Shown one piece after another: positions 9,427-17,341 of a DNA stretch of 64,000 nucleotides. Each line of letters starts with the position of its first letter. Position 1 is the stretch's first letter. The notes beneath the pieces were generated by a model, which made no database searches, was not told where the DNA came from, and saw nothing but the letters and a program-made list of their open reading frames with translations. The translations under genes were made by a program, and so were the position numbers. The stretch lies in NCBI GenBank assembly GCA_964448675.1, contig CAYUZU010000011.1:99609-163608 (forward strand), read 5' to 3'. The stretch is from CAYUZU01 sp964448675. Lineage in GTDB: Bacteria > Planctomycetota > Phycisphaerae > UBA1845 > Fen-1342.

Positions 9427-10062
9427 TCAACAATCAGAGGAAAACAGCGGCGGCGCGCGCGGCGCACGCGCGAGGGGGGTGAATGCTTGCGGGATAGGCA
9501 CAACCGCTTCAAGGGCAAAGCGGAGGATTGGCGCGACATGCGGCGTCGGCGTCTCGAACACGCACACCGGCAGCGGCACGCGGTCCAGGTCCAGGGGCGT
9601 GGCGTGGCCGATCTGCTGCGGCCCGCCGGTGTGGTACCAGTCCGGCAGACGCGACCAGTGCACCTTTCGCCCCGCCTGGTACAGCCCCAGCCCCGCCAGC
9701 GCGGTCAGCCCCAGCGCCAGACTGCTCGGCGCCGGCGGCAGTTGCTGGATCGTCTCCGCATTGTCGCTCGGCGGCACGGGGGCCGCGAAGTCGGCGATCG
9801 GCGCCGGCCGCGTGGACGCGAGCCAGTCGGGGGACGCGGGTGCGGGCGATAATGTGCGGGCCCATTCCGCCGCCGTGGTCGCCGCATCCGCCGCCGCGCG
9901 TTGCGGTGTGCCGGCGGCTTGCGTGCTGGTCGCGTCGCGCGCGGGCAGTTCGCCCGGCGCCCAGCCGGCGCAGGCGATGCACGCGCTCAGCGCGCCATGC
10001 GCAACAATCGCGATGATCAGGTGGCGTCTCAAAACATCCCCACCAATGGCCCGGGTAAACAC
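9427..10062 (-). CDS. Hypothetical exported protein with internal PEP-CTERM-like segment
   Basis: The 211-residue frame has a hydrophobic leader (HLIIAIVAHGALSACIACAG), an Ala/Pro-rich linker, then LPPAPSSLALGLTALAGLGL followed by Arg and Lys. That segment looks like a PEP-CTERM tail, but about 75 further residues follow it. The start is uncertain: the GTG at 10062 or a TTG at 10032 behind a GGTGGGGA sequence would both place the leader at the N-terminus. Codon use is consistent with a real gene, but overlapping frames exist on the other strand. No function is assigned. Confidence 0.5.
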   Translation of the reverse strand: MFTRAIGGDVLRRHLIIAIVAHGALSACIACAGWAPGELPARDATSTQAAGTPQRAAADAATTAAEWARTLSPAPASPDWLASTRPAPIADFAAPVPPSDNAETIQQLPPAPSSLALGLTALAGLGLYQAGRKVHWSRLPDWYHTGGPQQIGHATPLDLDRVPLPVCVFETPTPHVAPILRFALEAVVPIPQAFTPLARAPRAPPLFSSDC

Positions 10063-10213
10063 CCGCTAATCTTTCCACCGCCCATAATACCGCGGCGGAA
10101 TCGGCGGTGTCAACCGAATTCTCCCGGATCGGGGACCGCGGAGCCGGGAATCGTAGCGACGGCGGGAAGGCCGGGATCAGGGGTCGGGGATTCGGGAACC
10201 GGGCGCCTCAATC

Positions 10214-10245
10214 GTTACTTTGTGACTTCGTGACCATGTGACTCC
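10214..10245. repeat. Octad-periodic array
   Basis: Four 8-nt units in register begin GTTACTTT and GTGACTTC. The sequence resembles the array at 8479-8510, with GTTAC or GTGAC at the start of each unit. Confidence 0.5.
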
Positions 10246-10399
10246 CCTGGCTGATCACTGAGCGCTGGCGGCGGACAGCAGTCAGCCGAGAGCTCGTGAC
10301 CTTGTTCCCCCCCCGCGTGCCCCCCGCCGCTGCTCGCTGATAGCCCTCGCGGTCGCACAGGGACCCTCTGGCGCATCCCGGCTCCCGACCCCCGTTTAC

Positions 10400-10427
10400 T
10401 GATCATTAATCATTTCAGATTGATCGT
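10400..10427. repeat. Heptad-periodic intergenic array
   Basis: Four units begin TGATCAT and TAATCAT, preceded by the CCCCCGT-TTAC block that also introduces the arrays at 28.2, 29.0 and 30.1 kb. Confidence 0.5.
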
Positions 10428-10526
10428 TTCTGGCCCGGCGTTGCCCATCTTCGCAACGTATTGAACGCTATATGGAAGATAGGGGTTTTGCGGCCGGGGG
10501 CACCGTTCAGCACAACGAGGTGTACA

Positions 10527-13500
10527 GTGCACGGCGGTCATCAGTACAGCAGGCTCGCGGTAGGTCTGGGCATCGTAGCGCTGGCGGCCCTGCTGGGTTG
10601 TGGCGGCGTCAGCGACACCCCCGGCGGCCTCACCGATGTCGATAACATCCTCACGAACACCAACGATCCCGGCACCACGGGCGGCACGGGCGGCACCGTG
10701 CCTGATAACGGCGCCGCCGCTGCCTTCGATCTCGCGCCGCGCCTGGGCGAGGCCCCGCTCGAGGTCACGGCCACGGTTCTGGATGCCGCCGACGGTGCCG
10801 GCTACGCCTGGGACCTGGGCGATGGCACGCTGCTGGCCGGTGCGAGCGTCAGCCACACGTACGTCGGCCCCGGCCTGTACGAGGTGCTGCTGGGGCGGCA
10901 GACTGCGGCGGGGTCCGACCTGCTGGCGGCGGATACCGTTGCCGTCATTCCGGATTTTTCGATCGCCACGTCCACCGACGATGCCACGGGTGAAATCACT
11001 TTCTGGGTCGCGCCCGATCCGGTAGTATCGCCCTTGCCGGTGGACGGCGAGTTCACCTGGGTTCTCGGGGATGGCACCAGCGCCGCGGGGCGGGAGATCC
11101 GGCACGTGTACAGTCAGGCGGGTCGTTACACCGTCGTGTTGAGCTTTGTGACGGTGCTGTCATCGGTGCAGTGCGCGCAGCTGGTCAAGGAGGCGGGCGA
11201 CCCGCCGGACCAGGAGCGCGGGCTCAGCGTCTCGTCGCTGGTCGTGACGCCGGCGGACGGCTTTACGGCGGTGGGGGAGATGGGCGGGCCGTTCACGCCG
11301 GCGAGCAAGACGTACACGCTGAAGAACGACGGGGCCAAGCCGCTGGTCTGGTCGGCGACGGTGACGGCGGAGTGGGTCTCGCTGACGCCGCCGACCGGCA
11401 CGCTGGCGGCGGGCGAGAGCGTGGTCATGACGGCGGCGTTGAATGACCAGGCGAACGATCGGCCGTGGGGGCAGCACGATGCGCAGCTCAAGGTGCGCAA
11501 TCTGACGGTGGACGAGGTGGCGGCGCAGTGTGATTTGCGCTTGTCGGTGGAGGCGGTGCGGCCGCTGATTGCGGCGTTGGGAGATGAGGGGGCCGAACCC
11601 GACGCGGACTATGCCCGGACGCCGACGTTGTTGGCGGGGACCTTGCCGGTGACTTGGACGCTGGTGGCGGGCCCGGCGGGGATGACGATGGATGCGGGGA
11701 CGGGCGCGGTGGTTTGGCCTGCGCCGCACACGCCGGGGGACGACGTGACGGTGACGATCCGGGCGGAGAACCTGGGCGGTGCGGACGAGGAGAGTTGGCA
11801 GGTGTTGGTGGGGGCGGCGGCGCCGCGGCTTGCGGCGTTGGGGGATGATGCGGTCGACCCGGGCGTGGCGTATTCGCGGACGCCGACGTTGCTGGCGGGC
11901 ACGCCGCCGGTGACCTGGACGTTGCAGCAGGGTCCGGCGGGGATGACGATCAATTCGGGGACGGGCGTGGTGAGCTGGTCGGACCCGCAGCCGGCGGACT
12001 CGACGCATCCGATCACGATTCGCGCGACGAACGCGGCGGGTTATGATGAGGGGAGTTGGGTGTTGGCGGTGACCGAGGACGATCCGCCGGTGATTGCGGC
12101 GCTGGCCGATGACGAGGTGGAGCCCGACGCGGCGTATGGTCGCACGCCGAGCTTATCGCAGGGGACGCCGCCGGTGACGTGGAGCCTTGTAGCCGGTCCG
12201 GCGGGGATGACGATGGATGCGGGGACGGGGCAAGTGAGCTGGCCCGGGCCGCACACGCCGAACGAGACGCACACCGTGACGATCCGCGCGACGAACGCGG
12301 CGGGCAGTGACGACGCGAGCTTCGCGCTGTACGTCCGGCCGGCGTTGGCGAGTTCGCTGAGCCAGTACGGCATCACGTGGACGTTCGACAAGCCATACCG
12401 CGTGGGGCAGTTTGTGAATGGGGATTGGTGGGTCACGCCGGACACGCCGGGGGGGACGGTGACGGTGGTAACGGTGGACCCGGCGCCGACGGGGAGTGGC
12501 GAGAGCTATCGGAATGGGTCGATGGTGAATCCGGTGCCGGGGGCCACGCATGGGTATGACGGGCGCAGTGGTGCGTTTGATCAGAATGATGCGGAGGTAT
12601 ATCCGCTGGCTTTGGGCAACGAGCAGTCGTTGGTGTCGGCGGTTAGTCGGCCCGAGGATGCAGACTTCAACGCATCGACTGGGCATCGTGGGAAGATCTC
12701 GGATGCAGCAATCTTGACCTGTCTAACCACCTATCCATCGCCGACGTCGTTTCGGCCGGCTTATTGCGGCGATAGTAAGACGATCTACGATGCTGCTGGT
12801 ATTGACTTGGGCCTTTTGCCAGACTTAGTGTCCGTTGCTGCCACGCCAGCCCTGTCATCGCTCTATGACGGCACTTACGCTGTAGGTGGCACGGAGAGCG
12901 GCTATATAGATTTTTCGAAACCGTGGTTGGACCATGTCGTCGACTATTACAATCAGCACATTCACCCACAGAACCACATGGAGGACTATGGCCGCGATAT
13001 TGCCAGGCACATTGGCGACGCGCTGCTGATGCTCTGCCTGGACGACGTCGGCGATCGAACTGCCTTGGCACGCCACGTATGTCAATTGGGGATCGATCTG
13101 TATGGCATTTCTCAAGCTGGTGGATACTGGCCGAATAACGGTGGTCACAATGCGGGGCGCAAAGCGCCGATTGTTGTAGCGGGCTGGCTCTTAGGGGATA
13201 ACGGCATGCGCGACATCGGCACTACCGTGCAGTTTCAGGAGGATCAACAGACGTTCCATATCGCGCAAGCGGATGTTGATCGCTTGCTGGATACCGAAGT
13301 GTCAATGACTGTTAGTGCATCGACGAGTAATACGGTCACCGGGACGTTGAATCGCGCGTTGGATGGCTACGCGATTATCACGGAAGGCAACCTACGCGTG
13401 ACCGGCGGAAACGGCGTCGGGCAGGAGCGTGTCATCTCGTCTTCCACGCAAACCCGCGGAACGACGCTCAATGTGGGCGCTAGTCTGACCCTGACGTGTG

Positions 13501-13847
13501 ATACTCCGTGGACGACGCAGCCGAGTGTGGGGGGCACCGTGGCGATTCTGGGTTATGAAGTTGCGGACATCGGGATGGCAGAATGGGGCATTAACCACGC
13601 CAGCAACATAGTTAGAGACAATCCGGCGTGGTCCGCGGACTACCGGTACACGAACGGATATTGTTGGCCCGGAATGGTATTGGCGGTCCGTATCATGCGA
13701 CTAAAGCCGTCATGGGGTCACGATGCGTTGTTCGACTATCAGGATCGCTACATGGACATCACCGACGATGACGGCGCATTCCCAGGAACGCGGGCGTTGT
13801 CGCCATTCGCTGAGAACATGTGGGATACCTACCGCAACGACTATTGA
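10527..13847 (+). CDS. Large multidomain lipoprotein with PKD, BACON-like and repeated Ig-like domains
   Basis: The 1,106-residue product has a signal peptide with lipobox LAALLGC. Two PKD-like modules follow (YAWDLGDGT near residue 95, FTWVLGDGT near 175), then a BACON-like domain (YTLKNDGAKPLVW). Next come three consecutive Ig-like repeats of about 85 residues, each containing PxTW, AGPAGMTM or similar, and TIRA; these resemble He_PIG modules. The C-terminal 400 residues match nothing I recognise and are encoded by lower-GC DNA from about 12.66 kb. The GTG start has GAGG 8 nt upstream and puts the signal peptide first; a TTG 66 bp upstream is possible. It converges with and overlaps the GT2 gene by 7 bp. 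Confidence 0.85.
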   Translation: MHGGHQYSRLAVGLGIVALAALLGCGGVSDTPGGLTDVDNILTNTNDPGTTGGTGGTVPDNGAAAAFDLAPRLGEAPLEVTATVLDAADGAGYAWDLGDGTLLAGASVSHTYVGPGLYEVLLGRQTAAGSDLLAADTVAVIPDFSIATSTDDATGEITFWVAPDPVVSPLPVDGEFTWVLGDGTSAAGREIRHVYSQAGRYTVVLSFVTVLSSVQCAQLVKEAGDPPDQERGLSVSSLVVTPADGFTAVGEMGGPFTPASKTYTLKNDGAKPLVWSATVTAEWVSLTPPTGTLAAGESVVMTAALNDQANDRPWGQHDAQLKVRNLTVDEVAAQCDLRLSVEAVRPLIAALGDEGAEPDADYARTPTLLAGTLPVTWTLVAGPAGMTMDAGTGAVVWPAPHTPGDDVTVTIRAENLGGADEESWQVLVGAAAPRLAALGDDAVDPGVAYSRTPTLLAGTPPVTWTLQQGPAGMTINSGTGVVSWSDPQPADSTHPITIRATNAAGYDEGSWVLAVTEDDPPVIAALADDEVEPDAAYGRTPSLSQGTPPVTWSLVAGPAGMTMDAGTGQVSWPGPHTPNETHTVTIRATNAAGSDDASFALYVRPALASSLSQYGITWTFDKPYRVGQFVNGDWWVTPDTPGGTVTVVTVDPAPTGSGESYRNGSMVNPVPGATHGYDGRSGAFDQNDAEVYPLALGNEQSLVSAVSRPEDADFNASTGHRGKISDAAILTCLTTYPSPTSFRPAYCGDSKTIYDAAGIDLGLLPDLVSVAATPALSSLYDGTYAVGGTESGYIDFSKPWLDHVVDYYNQHIHPQNHMEDYGRDIARHIGDALLMLCLDDVGDRTALARHVCQLGIDLYGISQAGGYWPNNGGHNAGRKAPIVVAGWLLGDNGMRDIGTTVQFQEDQQTFHIAQADVDRLLDTEVSMTVSASTSNTVTGTLNRALDGYAIITEGNLRVTGGNGVGQERVISSSTQTRGTTLNVGASLTLTCDTPWTTQPSVGGTVAILGYEVADIGMAEWGINHASNIVRDNPAWSADYRYTNGYCWPGMVLAVRIMRLKPSWGHDALFDYQDRYMDITDDDGAFPGTRALSPFAENMWDTYRNDY

Positions 13848-14710
13848 GGAGAATCGCCTGCGGCTGTGGCGGGATTTCGCGAATCATCCCGCCCCCAATC
13901 CACCGTCTGTTGCCGGAGGTGGCGGGCGGCACGCCGCCGGGCGGTGAGGTTGACGGCCACGTAGATCGGCAACAGCGGCCACAGGCCGGGGCGCGTCAGG
14001 GCCCAGTGCCAGAGCGGCTGCCGGGCGGCGGCGTGGTCGGTCTTGTGCATGTCCGGGTAGCGCTGCCGCAACTGGGCGTGGCCCACGCGGACGCGGGTCT
14101 TGGCCCGGATCAGGCCGGACAGGCTCTGCGGCGGGTCGACGTGCGACGTGGCACCCTCCACGGTGGTGCGCTCCGCCGGGGGAAAGGTGAACCGCACGAA
14201 GCCGTCGTCATTGATCACATCCGGAAAGCGGTCGAACCGGCTGCGGCCCGCCTTCGACAGGGCGTAGACGCCAGTGCCGACCTGCCCGCCGACGCGGTTA
14301 TACGGCAACTGCGTCCAGACGCGGTAAAACGCCCGCACCGCCCAGGTGGTCTGGCTCAGGTCCATCGCCAGCGCCGGCGTGGCAAAGTGGATATCGCCAC
14401 GCTCCAGCACCGTGGCCATCGCCCGGATCGACTTCAGGTCCAGCACGACGTCCGCGTCGATGTAGAAGCGCGGAAAGCCGGTGGCCAGCTCGTCCGCGGC
14501 GTTCAGCGCCGCGATCTTGGAGGCCTGGGCCACCTCGATCGCCCGCACCGGCGGGCCGAAGCCGCTGGCGATCGCCAAGGTGTCGTCCGTGCAGCCGTTG
14601 CAGGCGACGATGACCTCGAGCTCGCCGGGCGCCGCGCCGGCGACAATCGCGCGCAGGCCGCGGGCAATGACCGCTTCCTCGTTATGTGCCGGCACGATGA
14701 CCGAGATCAT
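13841..14710 (-). CDS. Family 2 glycosyltransferase, last gene of EPS locus
   Basis: The 289-residue protein has a GT-A fold N-terminus, ISVIVPAHNEEAVIARGL, with the nucleotide-sugar binding strand. A metal-binding motif FYIDADVVL sits near residue 80. A C-terminal tail with a hydrophobic stretch (LWPLLPIYVAVNL) may bind the membrane. It probably transfers a sugar from a nucleotide donor onto the growing repeat unit in the cytoplasm. Its ATG overlaps the preceding Alg13-like gene by 4 bp. Its 3' end overlaps the convergent large lipoprotein gene, which marks the end of the minus-strand EPS unit. Confidence 0.88.
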   Translation of the reverse strand: MISVIVPAHNEEAVIARGLRAIVAGAAPGELEVIVACNGCTDDTLAIASGFGPPVRAIEVAQASKIAALNAADELATGFPRFYIDADVVLDLKSIRAMATVLERGDIHFATPALAMDLSQTTWAVRAFYRVWTQLPYNRVGGQVGTGVYALSKAGRSRFDRFPDVINDDGFVRFTFPPAERTTVEGATSHVDPPQSLSGLIRAKTRVRVGHAQLRQRYPDMHKTDHAAARQPLWHWALTRPGLWPLLPIYVAVNLTARRRAARHLRQQTVDWGRDDSRNPATAAGDSPQ

Positions 14711-15252
14711 CCCTTCAACTCACCTCTCGCACTCCCCTCCCTGTCAGGGAGGGGCTGGGGGAGGGTTCTTCTAACCGGTTCATGAATAAAGGAACGCAGC
14801 GCCGCAATCAACTCCGGCGACGCCTCTCCGCTGATCCGCTCCGTCGCTTCGCTGCCCAGTAGCGCGTCGAGCTTCGCCGGCAGCTCGTCTTCGTCATACG
14901 CCACCGCCACCCGTCCCATCGCGTCAAACCGTCGCGCGGTCGCCACCTGGTGGTCGTTGCGCGTCTCGTGCAGTGCGGCCTGCCGCGGCAGCACCAGGAT
15001 CGGTTTGCCCAGTTCCAGGGCCGTGAGGATGCTGCCCATGCCGGCGTGCGCCACCAGCGCGTCCGCCGCTCCTGCTTTCGCGCGAAACGCGGCCGGCTCG
15101 AGGAACCGCGTCCACGCGATGTGCGCCGGCCGCCAGTCCGTCGGACCGATCTGCGCGAAAACCTCGGCGTCCGGATGGTCCGCCGCCCAGGCATCCACCG
15201 TGCGAACGAGCCGGTCGAATGGCATCTGGGCCCCCACGCTTACGAAAATCAC
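14707..15252 (-). CDS. Alg13/PssE-like glycosyltransferase subunit
   Basis: The 181-residue protein corresponds to the C-terminal half of GT28 enzymes. It begins with the strand VIFVSVGAQMPFDRLV and contains the UDP-sugar binding region DALVAHAGMGSILTALELGKPILVLPR. In bacteria this half (PssE) works with a separate membrane half (PssD), which is the adjacent upstream gene. The GTG at 15252 overlaps that gene's stop (GTGA) and has GGGAG upstream. The last 20 or so residues (TLPQPLPDREG) are encoded by a palindromic repeat, described separately. Confidence 0.85.
   Translation of the reverse strand: MIFVSVGAQMPFDRLVRTVDAWAADHPDAEVFAQIGPTDWRPAHIAWTRFLEPAAFRAKAGAADALVAHAGMGSILTALELGKPILVLPRQAALHETRNDHQVATARRFDAMGRVAVAYDEDELPAKLDALLGSEATERISGEASPELIAALRSFIHEPVRRTLPQPLPDREGSARGELKG
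14734..14754. repeat. REP-like palindrome inside 3' end of Alg13-like gene
   Basis: CCCCTCCCT and AGGGAGGGG form a perfect 9-bp inverted repeat around a 3-nt loop. The element encodes the TLPQPLPDREG tail. Similar translations recur in many bacterial genomes as products of dispersed intergenic palindromes (from memory). Confidence 0.6.
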
Positions 15253-15698
15253 AGCACTGCTCCCACGTAGCGCGGCCCCTCGGGCTGCTCGAGATGCTCC
15301 CACTGCGTCAGCCACAGGTCCGCGTGGCGCTGCACCAGTTGCCCGGTCATGGAGAGCGTCTCAACGTTGGCGATGCTGTCGATCCAGATCGTCCGCGCCC
15401 CCAGCCATTTGCCGAACCGCAAAGCAAAGTAGCCCGGGGCGGCCCCGGTCGAGACCACCACGTGCGGCCGCACCCGCACAACGATCATTAGGATGCGGGC
15501 ACACATGAGCAGTAGCTTCAGCTTGTTCCACCGCGTACCGTCGTTGATCACGCGAAAGCGTTCCCCCGGCACGTCATCCCGATACGCCGCATTGACCGTA
15601 ACATACGTCACGTCGCAGCCGTCCCACGCCGGCCGCAGCCGCAAGAGCTGCACCCAGTGCCCGCCGCCGGAGGCGATGGCGAGAACGCGTTTACGCAT
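15249..15698 (-). CDS. Alg14/PssD-like glycosyltransferase membrane subunit
   Basis: The 149-residue protein begins RVLAIASGGGHWVQLLRLRP, the Alg14 signature. It contains VRPHVVVSTGAAPGYFALRFGKWLGARTIWID, which pairs with Alg13-type catalytic subunits. It would recruit the Alg13-like partner to the membrane to make a GT28 enzyme acting on the lipid-linked sugar. Length matches free-standing PssD proteins. Its start overlaps the upstream deacetylase gene by 8 bp and its stop overlaps the downstream partner by 4 bp, so translation is probably coupled. Confidence 0.88.
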   Translation of the reverse strand: MRKRVLAIASGGGHWVQLLRLRPAWDGCDVTYVTVNAAYRDDVPGERFRVINDGTRWNKLKLLLMCARILMIVVRVRPHVVVSTGAAPGYFALRFGKWLGARTIWIDSIANVETLSMTGQLVQRHADLWLTQWEHLEQPEGPRYVGAVL

Positions 15699-16434
15699 GC
15701 GAAACGGACTCCCGCCGGATGAACGAAGAAGCGAACAGATCGGAGTACCGCACCACGCGCAGCGCGCGCTCTCGCGCCAGGTCGAGCAGCCCCTGCGTCA
15801 CGGCCAGAACATGCTCGCCACGCTGGGCCGCGTCGTGTCCCGTCCGGTCAAAATCGTGCATGAGCACCACACCGCCGCCGTCGTCGGCGACCCGCCGGAC
15901 GATCTGCTCTGGCTTCGGCAATTCCGGCCACGTATCGCCCGAGTCGACCGTCCACCAGGCCAGGCGTCGTCCGTGCCGCCGCCCGGCGAGCCAGGTCGGC
16001 AAGGTGACCTTGCCATGTGGCGGGCGGAAGGGTGCGGTCCGCGAAATCCAGGGCTTGAGCGCGTCGTAGCCGGCGTGAATATCCGCCACAGCCCGCCAGG
16101 GCAGCGCTCGCCACGCGTGCAGGTGGCTGTGGCTGTGGCAGCCGACCTCGTGCCCGGCCGCCTGCAACTGGTCGATCAGTTCAGGGGCCCGCTGCACGCC
16201 AGCGGACGTGATGAAGAACGTCGCCGGCGCGTCAGCGCTGCTCAGTCGCTGCAGCAATGCGGGCGTCAGTTCGTGTCCGGGGCCGTCGTCGTAGGTCAGG
16301 GCCAGCAGCCCATCGGCCTGGCAGCGCCGGCGCAGCTTGCGAATGTCGTACCGCTTTGCGCCGGCGGGGGCCATGTAGGCCGCCGTGCCGAGAACGGCCG
16401 CGGCGAAGATGGTCGCAGTGGTCGTCAGGATCAA
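15691..16434 (-). CDS. Polysaccharide deacetylase (NodB domain)
   Basis: The 247-residue product has an N-terminal hydrophobic helix and then the NodB fold. LLALTYDDGPGHELTP carries the catalytic and metal Asp pair, HSHSHLHAWR supplies the metal His residues, and FRPPHGK forms the active-site groove; LMHDFDR is the late motif. It probably removes N- or O-acetyl groups from the polysaccharide or its precursor. The apparent start is TTG with a weak ribosome-binding site. An ATG at 16468 lies in another frame, so the N-terminus is uncertain. Confidence 0.85.
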   Translation of the reverse strand: MILTTTATIFAAAVLGTAAYMAPAGAKRYDIRKLRRRCQADGLLALTYDDGPGHELTPALLQRLSSADAPATFFITSAGVQRAPELIDQLQAAGHEVGCHSHSHLHAWRALPWRAVADIHAGYDALKPWISRTAPFRPPHGKVTLPTWLAGRRHGRRLAWWTVDSGDTWPELPKPEQIVRRVADDGGGVVLMHDFDRTGHDAAQRGEHVLAVTQGLLDLARERALRVVRYSDLFASSFIRRESVSHA

Positions 16435-16629
16435 GCCGGTTCTTCGCTGGTTGGTAGTGGGTTGTCATTCGGCGCGGCTGGCTGCGGAGGAGGCTGTCTG
16501 GCGGCGTTGTGCCACTCGCGCCGCCGCTGGCTCAGCTTTCGGGGGACAGGTCACGACCGCCCCGATGCCCGTCGCAATTGTCGTGCGGATCACGCGAGTT
16601 TGTCGACCTGGGACATGTTGCGGGTGTGA

Positions 16630-17283
16630 TCAGCGGCCAGCGCGTTCACTATTGGCATCTGTGTTGGGCCTCATGGATCGGACTCCGTGCCCTTGTTCGG
16701 AAGTCCACCACACGGCGTGCCATTTCGTTTCTGCGATAGAGAAGGTCGAACGCCCTGCCAATCGCATGTCCTCGAAGACCCGGTCCAACTCTGCTGCTCG
16801 GCCATCATAGTAAGTAGCAAGACACTTATTGCCCAGCTCGGACATGCGCCGTACTGCCCGCGGCACGTCTTTCATGTAGTACAATACCTCGCTTGCGACG
16901 ACCAAGTCCACACGAGGAATGCGTTCGAGCAACGTGCATGCATACAGATCGCCTACACCGAATGTCGCCTCTGGGACCCGCCTTCGCGCCCGGTGGACTG
17001 CACGTTCGCTCACATCCAAGCCGTAGAGCGTCTCACACACATTTATAAGCTCACGTGAATGGTGACCTTCACCGCTTCCTACCTCCAAGATCGTTCCAAC
17101 GCGCCCAAAGGTTGCTTCGATGAGTCGATTGACTTCTGCGAAGCGGAATTGCTCCCGTTCGCTTTCCATGTTCCACGGGTCGTGGATGCGATATAGCTCA
17201 TTGAGCTGCCGCTTACGGTCACTGTAGTGCGCGCCACGAAGTGCGAGACGTGCCCACGTAGCCCGAAACAACTTCCGAAACAT
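16630..17283 (-). CDS. SAM-dependent methyltransferase (NodS-like)
   Basis: The 217-residue class I methyltransferase has the SAM-binding glycine motif GTILEVGSGEGHHSREL near residue 65. The acidic residue of motif II lies in LYGLDVSERA, and motif III-IV is VDLVVASEVLYYMKD. The arrangement resembles NodS-type enzymes that methylate amino sugars, so modification of a polysaccharide sugar is a reasonable inference from context. GGGAG precedes the ATG. It lies in the lower-GC part of the EPS locus, unlike the genes on both sides. Confidence 0.85.
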   Translation of the reverse strand: MFRKLFRATWARLALRGAHYSDRKRQLNELYRIHDPWNMESEREQFRFAEVNRLIEATFGRVGTILEVGSGEGHHSRELINVCETLYGLDVSERAVHRARRRVPEATFGVGDLYACTLLERIPRVDLVVASEVLYYMKDVPRAVRRMSELGNKCLATYYDGRAAELDRVFEDMRLAGRSTFSIAETKWHAVWWTSEQGHGVRSMRPNTDANSERAGR

Positions 17284-17341
17284 GGCATCTCCCTAGCGTG
17301 GCGGCATGACCTGCGCGTACAGCCTCACACCGCAACCACTC

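Larger units (their letters stand above)
10063..10526. other. Intergenic region with several periodic arrays
   Basis: This 464-bp gap between divergent genes has no plausible gene. It carries an 8-nt array at 10214-10245 (units GTGACTTC and GTGACCAT), heptads at 10252-10272, a second 8-nt pair at 10296-10311, and heptads at 10400-10427. I could not recognise a convincing promoter for either flanking gene. Confidence 0.5.

Noticed and set aside
16434..16468. A frameshift joining the ATG at 16468 to the deacetylase frame
   Set aside because: The TTG start gives a complete hydrophobic leader and NodB domain. The alternative needs an unsupported indel.
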